Below, one piece after another: positions 10,105-18,950 of a stretch of 64,000 bases of DNA. The notes below the pieces were generated by a model. The model worked only from the letters and a program-made list of their open reading frames with translations. It was not told where the DNA came from and searched no databases. Position numbers and translations under genes: made by a program. Numbering within the stretch: the stretch's first letter is position 1; the number at the start of each line of letters is the position of its first letter. The DNA lies in NCBI RefSeq assembly GCF_000825685.1, contig NZ_CCXM01000001.1:186001-250000 (forward strand), read 5' to 3'. Source of the DNA: Rickettsia hoogstraalii. Its GTDB lineage: Bacteria > Pseudomonadota > Alphaproteobacteria > Rickettsiales > Rickettsiaceae.

Positions 10105-11616
10105 CTAACTATCCTTTAATTCACCATGCTGTCTAGCAGTTTTAATCAGCAATTTAATATTTTCGTCCGTTATATTAGAATTTGGAGCTAAATTTTTAAA
10201 TTCATTTACGCTCATCTCTCCTAAATCTTCTATGGTCTTTATACCATATTCGGCAAATTTTAATATTAATTCAAGCGGTAATTCTAATATATCTATTAAT
10301 TCTTGCTCAACTCCCAGATCCTCTAGCTTTTTGATAATCTTTTCATTCTTAAGGTCGACGTAATTAATAGCTCGATTTTTGATCTCTACGGCAAGTTCTT
10401 CCTCAAAGCCTTCGATTCTTGTTAAAGTACTAACTTCACTAGTTGCGATTTGCTCTACCGAATTAAATCCCGTTACCGATAAAAGCTGACCTATAACTTC
10501 TTCAACATCTAAAGCTTCCATAAATAATTCCGTAGAAGTTAAGAATTCTTCGTTTCTTCTTTTTGATTCTTGCTCTTCGGTCATTATATCGATATTCCAA
10601 CCTGTAAGCTTAGAAGCTAAACGAACATTCTGCCCTCTTCTACCTATTGCAATACTTTGATTTTCTTGCGAAACTACTACTTCTACCTTATGCCTATCCT
10701 CATCAATCAAAATTTTTGTAATTTCCCCGGGTGCAAGCGGTGCAAGAGCATTAACTATAAACTGTGCAAGGTCATTACTCCATAATACTATATCAATTTT
10801 CTCTCCGTTTAACTCATTTGTTATGACTTTTACTCTATTACCTCTAATACCTACGCATGAGCCTACGGGATCTATACTACTATCCGAAGCAAATACCGCT
10901 ATTTTTGCTTTTGAACCGGGATCACGTGCTACTGATTTTATTTGAATAATATCTTCAAGAATTTCAGGTACTTCTAGCTTAAATAGTTTAACTAGCATCT
11001 GGTTATCTACTCTAGACAAGAAAATCTGCGGTCCTTTTGTTTCTTGCCTTACATCCTGTACATATGCTTTTATACGATCATTAGGTTTAAAATTCTCACC
11101 CTTAATTAATTGATCTTTTTTTATTATTGCTTCAGCATGACTCAATTCAACTATTATATCACCGTATTCTATTCTCTTAACTATACCGTTTATAATTTCG
11201 CCTTTTCTATCTTTAAAGTCATGATATTGTTTTTCACGTTCAGCTTCTATAACACGTTGAGTTATAACTTGTTTTGCAGCTTGAGCCGATACTCTAGCAT
11301 GATCAATCGGCGGTAAATATTCATATATCTCATCACCGATTTTAGCTTCTGGATTCTTTATTAAAGCTTCTTCAAGTGAGATTTGCGTTAAGTAATCTTC
11401 TACATCTTCTACTATTTTTAAGATCCTTAAAAGATTTATCTCACCGGTTTTCCTATTTATCTGAGCTTTAATATTATATTCATTACCGTATTTTTTTTGT
11501 CCTGCTACTTGTACCGCTTGTTCAACCGTTGAAATCAAAATTTCTTTTGATATTCCCTTCTCACGAGCTACAGAATCTATAATTTGTAAAATTTCTACAT
11601 TACCTATATTAGACAT
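10105..11616 (-). CDS. nusA: Transcription termination/antitermination protein NusA
   Basis: NusA binds RNA polymerase and nascent RNA and modulates pausing, termination and antitermination. The 503-aa product shows the N-terminal RNAP-binding domain (IDSVAREKGISKEILISTVEQA), the S1 domain (GIVKRIEYGDIIVEL), KH1/KH2 (SCVGIRGNRVKVITNEL, AIGRRGQNVRLASKLTGW) and two acidic C-terminal AR2-type helical repeats of the proteobacterial form. It lies between rimP and infB, the canonical operon order. Confidence 0.97.
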   Translation of the reverse strand: MSNIGNVEILQIIDSVAREKGISKEILISTVEQAVQVAGQKKYGNEYNIKAQINRKTGEINLLRILKIVEDVEDYLTQISLEEALIKNPEAKIGDEIYEYLPPIDHARVSAQAAKQVITQRVIEAEREKQYHDFKDRKGEIINGIVKRIEYGDIIVELSHAEAIIKKDQLIKGENFKPNDRIKAYVQDVRQETKGPQIFLSRVDNQMLVKLFKLEVPEILEDIIQIKSVARDPGSKAKIAVFASDSSIDPVGSCVGIRGNRVKVITNELNGEKIDIVLWSNDLAQFIVNALAPLAPGEITKILIDEDRHKVEVVVSQENQSIAIGRRGQNVRLASKLTGWNIDIMTEEQESKRRNEEFLTSTELFMEALDVEEVIGQLLSVTGFNSVEQIATSEVSTLTRIEGFEEELAVEIKNRAINYVDLKNEKIIKKLEDLGVEQELIDILELPLELILKFAEYGIKTIEDLGEMSVNEFKNLAPNSNITDENIKLLIKTARQHGELKDS

Positions 11617-11635
11617 ACATTATCTCTTATTGCTT

Positions 11636-11733
11636 TAGGTTCTTGCGTACAATTTCTAAAAAGATTTAATTTTGGTTATTTTTTAAAAATACCTCAAAAT
11701 AGCCAATCAATTAGAAACCTTCACAGAACCTAG
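11636..11733. repeat. Palindromic repeat, second family (TAGGTTCT ends), overlapping rimP 3' end
   Basis: A roughly 98-bp near-palindrome with ends TAGGTTCT / AGAACCTA and arms ATTTCTAAAAAGATTTAATT and the related AATTAGAAAC side. It is a short version of the element at 56058-56221 and related to 48184-48280. It encodes the last residues of RimP (LGSVKVSN and stop). Confidence 0.75.
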
Positions 11734-12207
11734 TAATTTTTTAAATACTTCTTCAGTTAAAACTAGATTAGCATTTTTAATTAAATCATAATCAATTAGT
11801 ACTTCTTGTTCTTCACATTTTAAATATATTTTATTATTTTCGGCTTTAATTATTTTACCCTGATAACGAGTTTTGCCGTTCAATAATTCTTTAAGTTTGA
11901 TTTTAACTTCTCTTCCTAAAAATCTATTATAATTTTCAAACTTTACTAACGGACGTTCAAGACCGCTTGATGCTACCTCTAAAGAATATGCATCTTCTAT
12001 TAAATCTTCAACATCTAGAATAGCGGAGATAGTCCTACTTGCTTTAGTACAATCTTCCACAGATATTTTTTCACCGTTTAAGCTATCAATTAATATCTCG
12101 ACTACTTTAGGGTTAACACCTTTAAACTTAACAAGAACTAACTCAAATCCCATATCAGTCAAGGATTCTTCTATTACGTTTGTTATTTGTTGTTCAATAA
12201 TTTGCAT
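11707..12207 (-). CDS. rimP: Ribosome maturation factor RimP
   Basis: RimP helps 30S subunit maturation. The 166-aa protein has the family features [35 protein letters not shown], then the [10 protein letters not shown] motif and the C-terminal Sm-like domain ([13 protein letters not shown]). It is the first gene of rimP-nusA-infB. The final eight codons and stop are supplied by a palindromic repeat, so the native C-terminus was probably slightly different. Confidence 0.95.
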   Translation of the reverse strand: MQIIEQQITNVIEESLTDMGFELVLVKFKGVNPKVVEILIDSLNGEKISVEDCTKASRTISAILDVEDLIEDAYSLEVASSGLERPLVKFENYNRFLGREVKIKLKELLNGKTRYQGKIIKAENNKIYLKCEEQEVLIDYDLIKNANLVLTEEVFKKLLGSVKVSN

Positions 12208-12223
12208 ATTTGATGTTTATAAC

Positions 12224-12246
12224 AAAAAAGGTGGGATAAACCCACC
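12224..12246 (-). terminator. Rho-independent terminator (- strand)
   Basis: Read on the minus strand, a perfect GGTGGG / CCCACC stem with a small loop is followed by six Ts. It lies between the reductase remnant and rimP and would stop transcripts entering rimP from upstream. Confidence 0.75.
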
Positions 12247-12333
12247 TATCTATAATTTTTATAATGCTTATCCGTAACGAAAATACACTAATTAGAATAT
12301 ATAAGCAATATTTAACTTTATATTTTTGTAAAA

Positions 12334-12834
12334 CTACATATTTATAAATGGGCAAATACTTGATAACCCATCTTGTCCGCTTAGAGATGGATCATAGTCT
12401 CCTCCTGATGAACAAAATTCTTCTATATGAATCTGAGTATACATAACCCCCATTTTCTCTTCTAATATATGTTGCACATGATTGTTAAAAGAATGAAGAC
12501 CGCAAATTTCATAGGTTTTGCCTTTTAACATACCTAATAAAAATTCTTCAGCTATTCCACCGGTATGATAATGTATATTATCGTTCTCATTAATATTATT
12601 ATAACTATCTTGAGTATAAAATTTATCATAGTGAATTTCAGTATCGCATATTGCTGCAATATCAGTTAATTTTTTTACAGCTGCATCTAATTGAAATGTG
12701 TCACTGTTTTTATTTTTAGTAGAGTGAATAACGGCAGGAAGCTTAACATTTTCTTCATTTGTTATACTATTAATTCTAGAAATAGAATGACTTTCTCCCG
12801 ACCCGCCGCTGATCAGAACAAGATCTTTATATTT
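12334..12834 (-). pseudogene. Flavohaemoglobin-type reductase remnant (Hmp-like NAD-binding half)
   Basis: An uninterrupted minus-strand frame of about 165 codons runs from just inside the nsrR start region to a TAG at 12334, but has no ATG until codon about 102 (12531), so only its 3' part appears as an ordinary ORF. The translation begins with LVLISGGSGESHSISRI, resembling the NAD-binding LISAGVGxTPM motif of FNR-type reductases, and ends with YEICGLHSFNNHV, resembling the FYLCGPVGFM motif of Hmp. The globin and FAD domains are absent. The divergent neighbour is an NsrR homologue, the classical regulator of hmp, which supports the reading. Some catalytic positions are changed, so it is probably non-functional. 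Confidence 0.55.
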
Positions 12835-12836
12835 TT

Positions 12837-13265
12837 ATGCAGTTAACAAGTTTTACTGACTACGGATTACGTAGCCTTATATATCTTGCTTCAAAACCGG
12901 AAAGAGTTTGTAGTGTAAAAGAGATATCAGAGTACTATAATATTTCCCTTAATCATTTGGTAAAAGTGATCCACAGATTAGCACAATTAGGATATATTAA
13001 TAGTAGTAAAGGAAAAGGAGGAGGAATTAAGCTAGCATTTAGCCCTTCTTCCATGAAGTTGGGAGATATAATAGAAAAATTAGAACCTAATATGGATATA
13101 GTAGAATGTTTCAATAAAAATACTAATAGCTGTAGAATTACAAATTCATGCCAATTTAAACATTTTATTAAAAAGGCAAGTGAAGCATTTATAAAAACAT
13201 TGAATAATTATACATTAGAAGATGCAATGATTACTAAAACAATTCAAATTGAGGATAAAAAATAA
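12837..13265 (+). CDS. nsrR: Rrf2-family regulator, NsrR type
   Basis: NsrR is an Fe-S transcriptional repressor that senses nitric oxide. The 142-aa product aligns by eye with NsrR from end to end: MQLTSFTDYGLRSLIYLAS, the winged-helix recognition region ISLNHLVKVIHRLAQLGYI, the GKGGGIKLA wing, the LEPNMDIVEC segment and the NYTLEDA tail. Three cysteines (C91, C99, C105) correspond to the cluster ligands of NsrR (91, 96 and 102 in E. coli), with slightly different spacing. The start ATG abuts the divergent reductase remnant, so its promoter must lie within that decayed gene. The 3' end overlaps convergent tlyA by 22 bp. Confidence 0.85.
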   Translation: MQLTSFTDYGLRSLIYLASKPERVCSVKEISEYYNISLNHLVKVIHRLAQLGYINSSKGKGGGIKLAFSPSSMKLGDIIEKLEPNMDIVECFNKNTNSCRITNSCQFKHFIKKASEAFIKTLNNYTLEDAMITKTIQIEDKK

Positions 13266-14008
13266 CCATTTTTTCTTTTTCCGCATATTAAAAACTCCTT
13301 ATTTCCCTTAGCTCCTAGTATTGGACTTTCTATAATACCAAATATTTTAAAATTATGCTCTTTTTCAAGCCAATCTTTGATTTTATCGCATACTTTTTGA
13401 TGTAAGAGAGGATTTTTAATAATTCCTCCCTGCTCTACTTCATGCTTTTCGACCTCAAACTGCGGTTTTATTAAAGCAATAAGCATGCAATCTTCTTTAG
13501 CTAAATTTAGTGGAGTCGGTAATATAGTAGTTAAACTAATAAAGCTTGCATCGCAAACAATTAAATCAGGCTTCGTTGTTATTTGCTTATCGGTTAAATA
13601 TCGTGCATTAGTCTTCTCAAGCACTTTAATTTGTGGATTGTCACGTAATTTAAGATGAAGTTCGCCATAACCGACATCTACGGCAAAAATTAATTTTGCT
13701 TTACGTTCAAGTAATACTTCGGTAAAACCGCCGGTGCTACTACCGATATCAATACAAACTAAATTTTCAGGATCAATTTTAAAATAATCCAAAGCAGCAA
13801 TTAACTTTAATGCTCCTCTTGAAACATAATTATGCTGAGGTAGCTTTACCTTAATGTCGGTATCATTTATATTAACCTGTATTCCGGGCTTAATTAACTG
13901 CTCATGCTTATTATGTACTTTACCTTGGATAATCAAGCTTCGTGCTATAGTAATATCTGTTACAAAACCTTTTTGCAGCAAATATTCATCAAGCCTTATT
14001 TTAGTCAT
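13244..14008 (-). CDS. tlyA: TlyA family rRNA (cytidine-2'-O)-methyltransferase
   Basis: TlyA 2'-O-methylates rRNA cytidines and was historically annotated as haemolysin A. The 254-aa product carries an N-terminal S4 RNA-binding domain (RLDEYLLQKGFVTDITIAR...GKV) and a FtsJ-like Rossmann methyltransferase domain with CIDIGSSTGGFTEVLL, IFAVDVGYGEL and PDLIVCDASFIS. The typical LIKPQFEVEK segment near the C-terminus is intact. It is convergent with nsrR (22-bp overlap). Any membrane-damaging activity cannot be judged from sequence. Confidence 0.93.
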   Translation of the reverse strand: MTKIRLDEYLLQKGFVTDITIARSLIIQGKVHNKHEQLIKPGIQVNINDTDIKVKLPQHNYVSRGALKLIAALDYFKIDPENLVCIDIGSSTGGFTEVLLERKAKLIFAVDVGYGELHLKLRDNPQIKVLEKTNARYLTDKQITTKPDLIVCDASFISLTTILPTPLNLAKEDCMLIALIKPQFEVEKHEVEQGGIIKNPLLHQKVCDKIKDWLEKEHNFKIFGIIESPILGAKGNKEFLICGKRKNGYFLSSI

Positions 14009-14166
14009 TACTTTTTAAATTTGAATTTAACTTATGTTATAGGGGTTCATTAGATAGAAAATATACAATTTGTCTAATTGAAAGTTGCAGTTTCAATTAG
14101 ACGTAATATATTTGAGCCATACAATAATGTTGCAACTGAAGGGAGCATGGCAATCTAGAAAAATAT

Positions 14167-15402
14167 TCAAACCTTAACTAATATATGTCTTTTTTTACCG
14201 GCAGAGAGCTTTATAACATTTTTATCGAGTAGGAAAGTAGTATTAATTATCATATTCTCATCTGCAACCACCTCATCATTTATTTTAGCACCTTTCCCTC
14301 TTATAAGTTTGCGTGCTTCTGACTTAGAACTAGCAAGACCTGCTTCATGAAATAACTCATACGCACTAATACCTGCTTGTAATACTTCCTGCTCTAAAAC
14401 AACGGTAGGTAAATTCTCATCGATTTGCCCTTCTTCAAATATCTTTACCGCAGTTTCTAAAGCTGATTTTGCTGCCTGCTCCGAATGACAAAGCTTAGTT
14501 AGCTCATAAGCAAGCTGTTTTTTAGCTGCATTAATATCTTCAGCCGCTAAACTTTCAAACTTATTAAGCTCTTCTTGAGTTAACTCGCTATATAATTTGG
14601 CAAATCTAACTATGTCGGCATCCTCGCAGTTACGCCAATATTGGTAATAATCATATGGGCTTAGCAAATCTTCATTGAGCCACACTGCTCCCGCCGCAGT
14701 TTTACCCATTTTAGCACCGGAAGCGGTCGTAAGTAGCGGCGTCGTCATACCAAATACTTCTTTGCCGCTTATTTTACGGATTAAATCCGCTCCCATTACA
14801 ATGTTACCCCACTGATCGCTACCGCCAAGCTGCAGGCTGCAATTATAATGCTTGCTTAAATAGTAAAAATCATATGCTTGCAACAACATATAGTTAAACT
14901 CTAAAAAGCTTAAATGCTGCTCACGCTCAAGCCTTAGCCTTACTGAATCCATAGTTAGCATACGGTTTACCGAGAAATAACTACCGAAATCCCGTAGGAA
15001 ATCTAAATAATTAAGGGAATCTAACCACTCTGTGTTATCCAGCATTATAGCATCACTTTCACCTTCGCCGAACTTGATAAATTTCGATAAAGATTTTTTA
15101 ATCCCTTCAGCATTCTTAGCGATGTCTTCTTTACTTAAGATTTTGCGAGCTTCGTCTTTCCAAGTAGGATCACCGATTTTACTCGTACCGCCGCCGATAA
15201 TTACAATAGGCTTATGTCCATGCTGCTGAAGTAACCGTAATATCATTATCTGCATTAAACTACCAATATGTAGCGAGGTAGCAGTACAGTCAAAGCCTAT
15301 ATAAGCCGCTATTTTTGTTTCTTTCGTTATAGTAGTTAACCGATCCAAATCGGTACATTGATGGAAATATCCTTTATTTATAAATTCTTCTATAAAACTC
15401 AT
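14167..15402 (-). CDS. tyrS: Tyrosyl-tRNA synthetase
   Basis: Class Ic aminoacyl-tRNA synthetase charging tRNA-Tyr. The 411-aa product contains [19 protein letters not shown] (HIGH variant HIGS), the tyrosine-binding [12 protein letters not shown] motif, the KMSKS variant KMGKT ([15 protein letters not shown]) and a C-terminal S4 domain ([20 protein letters not shown]). All essential signatures are present. A small ORF ends 10 bp upstream on the same strand and is probably cotranscribed. Confidence 0.97.
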   Translation of the reverse strand: MSFIEEFINKGYFHQCTDLDRLTTITKETKIAAYIGFDCTATSLHIGSLMQIMILRLLQQHGHKPIVIIGGGTSKIGDPTWKDEARKILSKEDIAKNAEGIKKSLSKFIKFGEGESDAIMLDNTEWLDSLNYLDFLRDFGSYFSVNRMLTMDSVRLRLEREQHLSFLEFNYMLLQAYDFYYLSKHYNCSLQLGGSDQWGNIVMGADLIRKISGKEVFGMTTPLLTTASGAKMGKTAAGAVWLNEDLLSPYDYYQYWRNCEDADIVRFAKLYSELTQEELNKFESLAAEDINAAKKQLAYELTKLCHSEQAAKSALETAVKIFEEGQIDENLPTVVLEQEVLQAGISAYELFHEAGLASSKSEARKLIRGKGAKINDEVVADENMIINTTFLLDKNVIKLSAGKKRHILVKV

Positions 15403-15412
15403 ATATTATTTC

Positions 15413-15577
15413 TTATTTTTTAAAAAATTCCTTTTTTGCTTTTCCTATAGACATTTTACTTACATGTATTTTTGCAGCCTTTTGCAATAAAGCTATTTCA
15501 TCTTTATCATCAATTGTTTGCTGTTTTTCAAAATTATCTTCAATATCTTGTTCATAAGAATCTAACTTATCACTCAT
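15413..15577 (-). CDS. Small acidic/basic protein, possible truncated CopG/BrnA-like antitoxin
   Basis: A 54-aa ORF starting MSDKLDSYEQDIEDNFEK and ending in a Lys/Phe-rich tail (SIGKAKKEFFKK), 10 bp upstream of tyrS and in the same direction. The opening 'LDSYEQDIEDNFE' resembles the N-terminus of small ribbon-helix-helix antitoxins of the CopG/BrnA kind, but the DNA-binding part is not recognisable and no toxin gene is adjacent. It may be an antitoxin remnant or an unrelated small rickettsial protein. Confidence 0.45.
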   Translation of the reverse strand: MSDKLDSYEQDIEDNFEKQQTIDDKDEIALLQKAAKIHVSKMSIGKAKKEFFKK

Positions 15578-15766
15578 ATGCATCTTCTATTTCTACATTT
15601 GGTTTATTATAAAGTATGTAAAGACTTTGTCTACAATATAGAGTATCTTCAAAGTAACAGTTTAATATTTCTAACTAATATTTTAACTTAACTTAATTTT
15701 AATTAACTTGTTTGACTGAATAAATAATGGTGTAATAAAATAACAGACATTAAATATAGGGGATTT

Positions 15767-16213
15767 ATGTCAATAGAAGATAAGACAAAATTTAATAAAG
15801 TTGGTAAACAAATAAGCGACAGCGAACATCAGGCAACACACAATGTTTTGAATACACCAAAAAGACAACAAGGTGAAGTAAATAAACCATACCAAGATTT
15901 TACACCTTTTTCAGAATCTAACCCAAAACAAGAGCTAAAAAGGACTCATCAAGGTTATGCAAGCTCTATTGAAACACCGGCTCCCCAAACAAAGCCTATT
16001 TCAAAATCCTCTACTCCTAACACTACTCTTACAAAAACAATCGTAACAAAAAACTTAAATGTTGCTAGCAAAAACCCCATTAACGCTATAGCAGAAAAAT
16101 TAATAAACCAATTTAAAGGCAATAAACCGATTCATAAAACTAAACAACCTCCTACTCCATCGTCTAGCCCTACTAATAAATCAACTGGCAAAGGTCAGGG
16201 TAATAGTAGATAA
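15767..16213 (+). CDS. Hypothetical Pro/Thr/Lys-rich disordered protein
   Basis: A 148-aa protein rich in Pro, Thr, Ser, Lys and Gln with no hydrophobic segment or known domain. The ATG is preceded by a GGGG-containing stretch 5-9 bases upstream (TATAGGGGATTT), a plausible ribosome-binding site. The composition predicts disorder over nearly its whole length; a short hydrophobic patch (INAIAEKLINQFKGNKP) could be a helix. No function can be assigned. Confidence 0.6.
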   Translation: MSIEDKTKFNKVGKQISDSEHQATHNVLNTPKRQQGEVNKPYQDFTPFSESNPKQELKRTHQGYASSIETPAPQTKPISKSSTPNTTLTKTIVTKNLNVASKNPINAIAEKLINQFKGNKPIHKTKQPPTPSSSPTNKSTGKGQGNSR

Positions 16214-16230
16214 AATTTTTATTTTCTTAT

Positions 16231-16505
16231 TCAATGTCATACCGTGGCTTACTATCCCACGAGGCATTACCTGCGTGGATACCTAAATCGTCATTGTAAG
16301 CGAGCGTTGTTGCGTCGATTGGTTTTCCGTCATTGCGAGAAGAATTACGTAGTAATTCGACGAAGCAATCTAGTAAAAAATTCTGTAAATCAGAATTTTT
16401 TTAATTATTTTTGCTGGATTGCCATGTCGCTTCGCTCCTCGCAATGACGATTAGATATCCACTCAACAACACCTTCCCGCTTTTAGCTAGGAATGACATA
16501 GATCC
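16231..16505. repeat. Composite dispersed repeat cluster
   Basis: It contains TCATACCGTGG, CGTCATTGCGAGAAGAATTACG ... CTCCTCGCAATGACG flanking an AAAATTCTG / CAGAATTTT hairpin at 16377-16399, and ATCCAC(T/G)CAACAA modules. It fills the gap before the promoter of the next gene; no coding potential beyond repeat-derived ORFs. Confidence 0.8.
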
Positions 16506-16583
16506 GTGTAACACCAGGTCCCTCACAGAAAAATCATCAATGTATTTTTAACTAAATAATTATTAATTTTTTAATATTTCCTC

Positions 16584-16613
16584 TTGACATGTGTCAGGCT
16601 ATTAGTGTATAAT
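16584..16613 (+). promoter_or_regulatory. Near-consensus sigma-70 promoter
   Basis: A perfect -35 TTGACA (16584-16589) and perfect -10 TATAAT (16608-16613) are separated by 18 bp. The expected start near 16620 leaves a 5' leader of about 110 nt before the Ala-rich gene at 16729, which also has a strong AAAGGAG ribosome-binding site. It is the best promoter I noticed in the window. Confidence 0.8.
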
Positions 16614-16728
16614 GCACCTAAGACAAAAAAGAAACTATCAATAACGCATTATAATATTTAGTCGGAATATATTATTACTTTCTTAACTAAGTATTAAATT
16701 TAATCAAAATTTTTAAAGGAGATAAATT

Positions 16729-17343
16729 ATGTTTAAATTTTTTTCAAAAAATACAGATTCTAATAATATACCATCAGAAGTAGTAAACAAAGTAGTAAAT
16801 AATTCGACTACATATGCAGGAATAAAAGTTTCTGACGCAACATTTAACTACTTTGCAAGTGCTACAAAACATTTTGCAGACGCAACAACGGCTGCTGCAA
16901 GCTGTGGAGCTTATGCTACTTTAACTGCTACTTATGCTGCTAAAACAGCTATTCAAGGTGTTCTTGGACTTTGTGCTTACAAAGAATTTGCCGCTGAAGC
17001 AATGACCGGACATGCCTTTGGTATAGTTATGCCTGAAGTTGTAAAAGCTGCAGTAGGTACAGCTGCAAGTGCTATTTATCACTATCCTACAGCAGTTATG
17101 GCAACCTTTGTCACAGCAGCAGTTGTAGCTTCACCGGAAAATGCAGCAGAAGCTGTGAAGAATGCAACTTGCACAGTGATTAAAGCAGCAGAGTGTGCAT
17201 ATCACGATGTAGCTGGTATAGTAAATGTAGCAGCAGGTGTTGGACATTTTGTTTATGATAACTTACTAAGCTACAGCGAAATGGATCTAGCCGGTAGCGA
17301 TAGCATGGAAGCAGTAATTCCATGGATAGGAGCTGTCGCATAA
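16729..17343 (+). CDS. Ala/Val-rich hydrophobic hypothetical protein, strongly expressed by its signals
   Basis: A 204-aa protein of unknown family. After a polar start (MFKFFSKNTDSNNIPSEVV) it is unusually rich in Ala, Val, Thr and small aromatic residues, with amphipathic or hydrophobic helices (AASCGAYATLTATYAAK, YPTAVMATFVTAAVVASP) and four cysteines. No signal peptide is evident. An AAGGAG Shine-Dalgarno 7 nt upstream and a consensus promoter 120 bp upstream point to high expression. It could be a membrane-active or surface-associated rickettsial protein; that is inference. Confidence 0.75.
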   Translation: MFKFFSKNTDSNNIPSEVVNKVVNNSTTYAGIKVSDATFNYFASATKHFADATTAAASCGAYATLTATYAAKTAIQGVLGLCAYKEFAAEAMTGHAFGIVMPEVVKAAVGTAASAIYHYPTAVMATFVTAAVVASPENAAEAVKNATCTVIKAAECAYHDVAGIVNVAAGVGHFVYDNLLSYSEMDLAGSDSMEAVIPWIGAVA

Positions 17344-17378
17344 ATCTCTAAAATAGCTAATAACTAAAAAAGCTACTC

Positions 17379-17905
17379 GCGTCATACCGTGGCTTGTCCA
17401 CGGTATCCAGTAAAATAACTAAAAATACCAACAACATTAGTATTTTTAACTAAACCCCGTGGTCAAGCCCATAGTACCAGACAATTTCTATTCTATGTCA
17501 TTCCCGCGAAAGCGGGGATCCAAAAAAAAGCGACGTGGCAATCTTTCTTAAATTTCATGAGATTACTTCGTCGGCATAAATGCCTCCTCGCAATGACGGG
17601 GATAGGCAGTACTGGATCCCCGCTTTCGCGGGGATGACATCGAGGTCTTTTCAAAAACTGTCCGGTATTATAGGTCAAGTGAACTAGGTAACACAGTGGA
17701 TTTTACCGATCCACACAACAGTACCTCCCTGCGAGGCGTTGTTGCATGGAACAGTTTTTCCGTTATTGCGAGGAAATTACGAAGTATTTGACGAAGCAAT
17801 CTCAGGATATTTGATGAGATTGCCACGCTCCTTTCAGTCGCTCGCAATGACGATTCGGTATCAATGCAACAACGCCCAAAAACAGGAATGACATAGAATA
17901 AAAAC
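17379..17905. repeat. Long composite repeat cluster (at least three element types)
   Basis: It contains TCATACCGTGGCTTGTCCACGGTATCC, then TGTCATTCCCGCGAAAGCGGGGATCC ... GGATCCCCGCTTTCGCGGGGATGACAT enclosing a GTGGCAATC module, then GTTATTGCGAGGAAATTACG ... CGCTCGCAATGACG. The 587-bp gap between genes is almost wholly repeat sequence. Confidence 0.85.
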
Positions 17906-17930
17906 GGTCCAGTTACCTTACTAATATCTG

Positions 17931-18593
17931 TTATATTTTATAATAATAAAATTTTATTTTGTTGTTTTTAAAGGCATCTTTTTTATTCCTAAAACCCTTT
18001 TTCAAAGAGCTACAGGAAAAATTAATATTACCGGCTTGAGCCGTGTCCGGTCCTTCATTCTTTATTTTCTCTATATCCTTACTACTTGGTACCACAACGG
18101 CAATATGCCCTGCTCTTTTTGGGTTAGCATTTTTATATACGGATACAACAAAATATCCTTGATTAGCAAATTTTTGTGCTTGAATAAAATTATCATCACG
18201 ATTTCCTGCTTTAACAAAATTCCATCCGTTTTTTATTCCGTCTGTTTCAAGCCACTCAGCTTGCTTATTTGATAAAGTAGGTATAAATTCTTTATCGCTT
18301 TCAGGATGAGGAAGTAGAGACTTATTTGGAAGCCCCAAGGCTGCACTAGCAGCATAAGCAAAACAACTACAATGAGTCAAACGCTTTAACTTAGGAGAGT
18401 TATATTTTTCCGTTTCTTCTAATAAATTTTCTCCCGACTTACAATTTATTACATTACCTTTCTGCCATTTTTCCTCAACATTTAAAGAATTAATTACCTC
18501 TAAATTTTTTTTAGCAGTTTCTGATATATTATCTGCTCGTGCAGTTATATTAATACAAAGTAAGCAAATTATAATTAATTTTATTTTATTCAT
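17931..18593 (-). CDS. Secreted protein with NlpC/P60- or CHAP-like Cys/His pattern
   Basis: A 220-aa protein with a signal peptide (MNKIKLIIICLLCINITARA, likely cleaved after residue 20), so it is exported to the periplasm or beyond. The mature part has Cys77 at the start of a helix (HCSCFAYAASAALG) and His163 opening a strand (KRAGHIAVVVP) after a GYFVVSVYKN strand. That order, Cys on helix then His on strand, is the layout of papain-fold peptidoglycan amidases and endopeptidases. A role as a cell-wall hydrolase or amidase-type effector is inferred; no exact family is recognised. It reads toward the repeat cluster and away from the tRNA-Arg. Confidence 0.65.
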   Translation of the reverse strand: MNKIKLIIICLLCINITARADNISETAKKNLEVINSLNVEEKWQKGNVINCKSGENLLEETEKYNSPKLKRLTHCSCFAYAASAALGLPNKSLLPHPESDKEFIPTLSNKQAEWLETDGIKNGWNFVKAGNRDDNFIQAQKFANQGYFVVSVYKNANPKRAGHIAVVVPSSKDIEKIKNEGPDTAQAGNINFSCSSLKKGFRNKKDAFKNNKIKFYYYKI

Positions 18594-18794
18594 TTTTTTC
18601 TCATATTAATTTATGAACCTCTATATACAATATATAATATGATAATTCAACTATTAATTGTAATTTTTTATATTTTATTATTCAGAGAAACATAAGAACA
18701 CTCTATGTTTCTTGACAAATGCTATGCTTTTATATATGCTTCTTCGTATGTTAGCAACAAGAAATAAGGCTTAGAAATAAGTACTTCAAGCTTA

Positions 18795-18871
18795 GCACCC
18801 GTAGCTCAATTGGATAGAGTATATGACTACGGATCATAAGGTTAGGGGTTCGACTCCTCTCGGGTGCGCCA
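18795..18871 (+). tRNA. tRNA-Arg (anticodon ACG)
   Basis: A 77-nt cloverleaf: acceptor GCACCCG / CGGGTGC, D arm GCTC/GAGT, anticodon stem TATGA / TCATA with loop CTACGGA (anticodon ACG), T arm with loop TTCGACT, discriminator G and encoded CCA. It reads CGN arginine codons after A34 deamination. It marks the left edge of the accessory island. Confidence 0.96.
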
Positions 18872-18936
18872 TTCTTCATTTTTCAGTATTACTACAAACT
18901 TATCAAACGACAGACTCAGCATAAAATCAAGCTTTT
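18868..18936. repeat. Direct repeat copy 1 at tRNA-Arg 3' end
   Basis: These 69 bp, starting with the tRNA's terminal GCCA, are identical to 20994-21062. Only the last four tRNA bases are shared, so this is either an unusual att-type duplication or a copied gene fragment. Confidence 0.85.
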
Positions 18937-18950
18937 GACCGTTTAACTAA

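Noticed and set aside
17493..17678. 61-codon ORF CHPRESGDPVLPIPVIARR
   Set aside because: Translation of a TCATTCCCGCGAAAGCGGGG repeat pair; same peptide types occur at 50739-50951, 4453-4695, 9889-10119 and 16244-16447.
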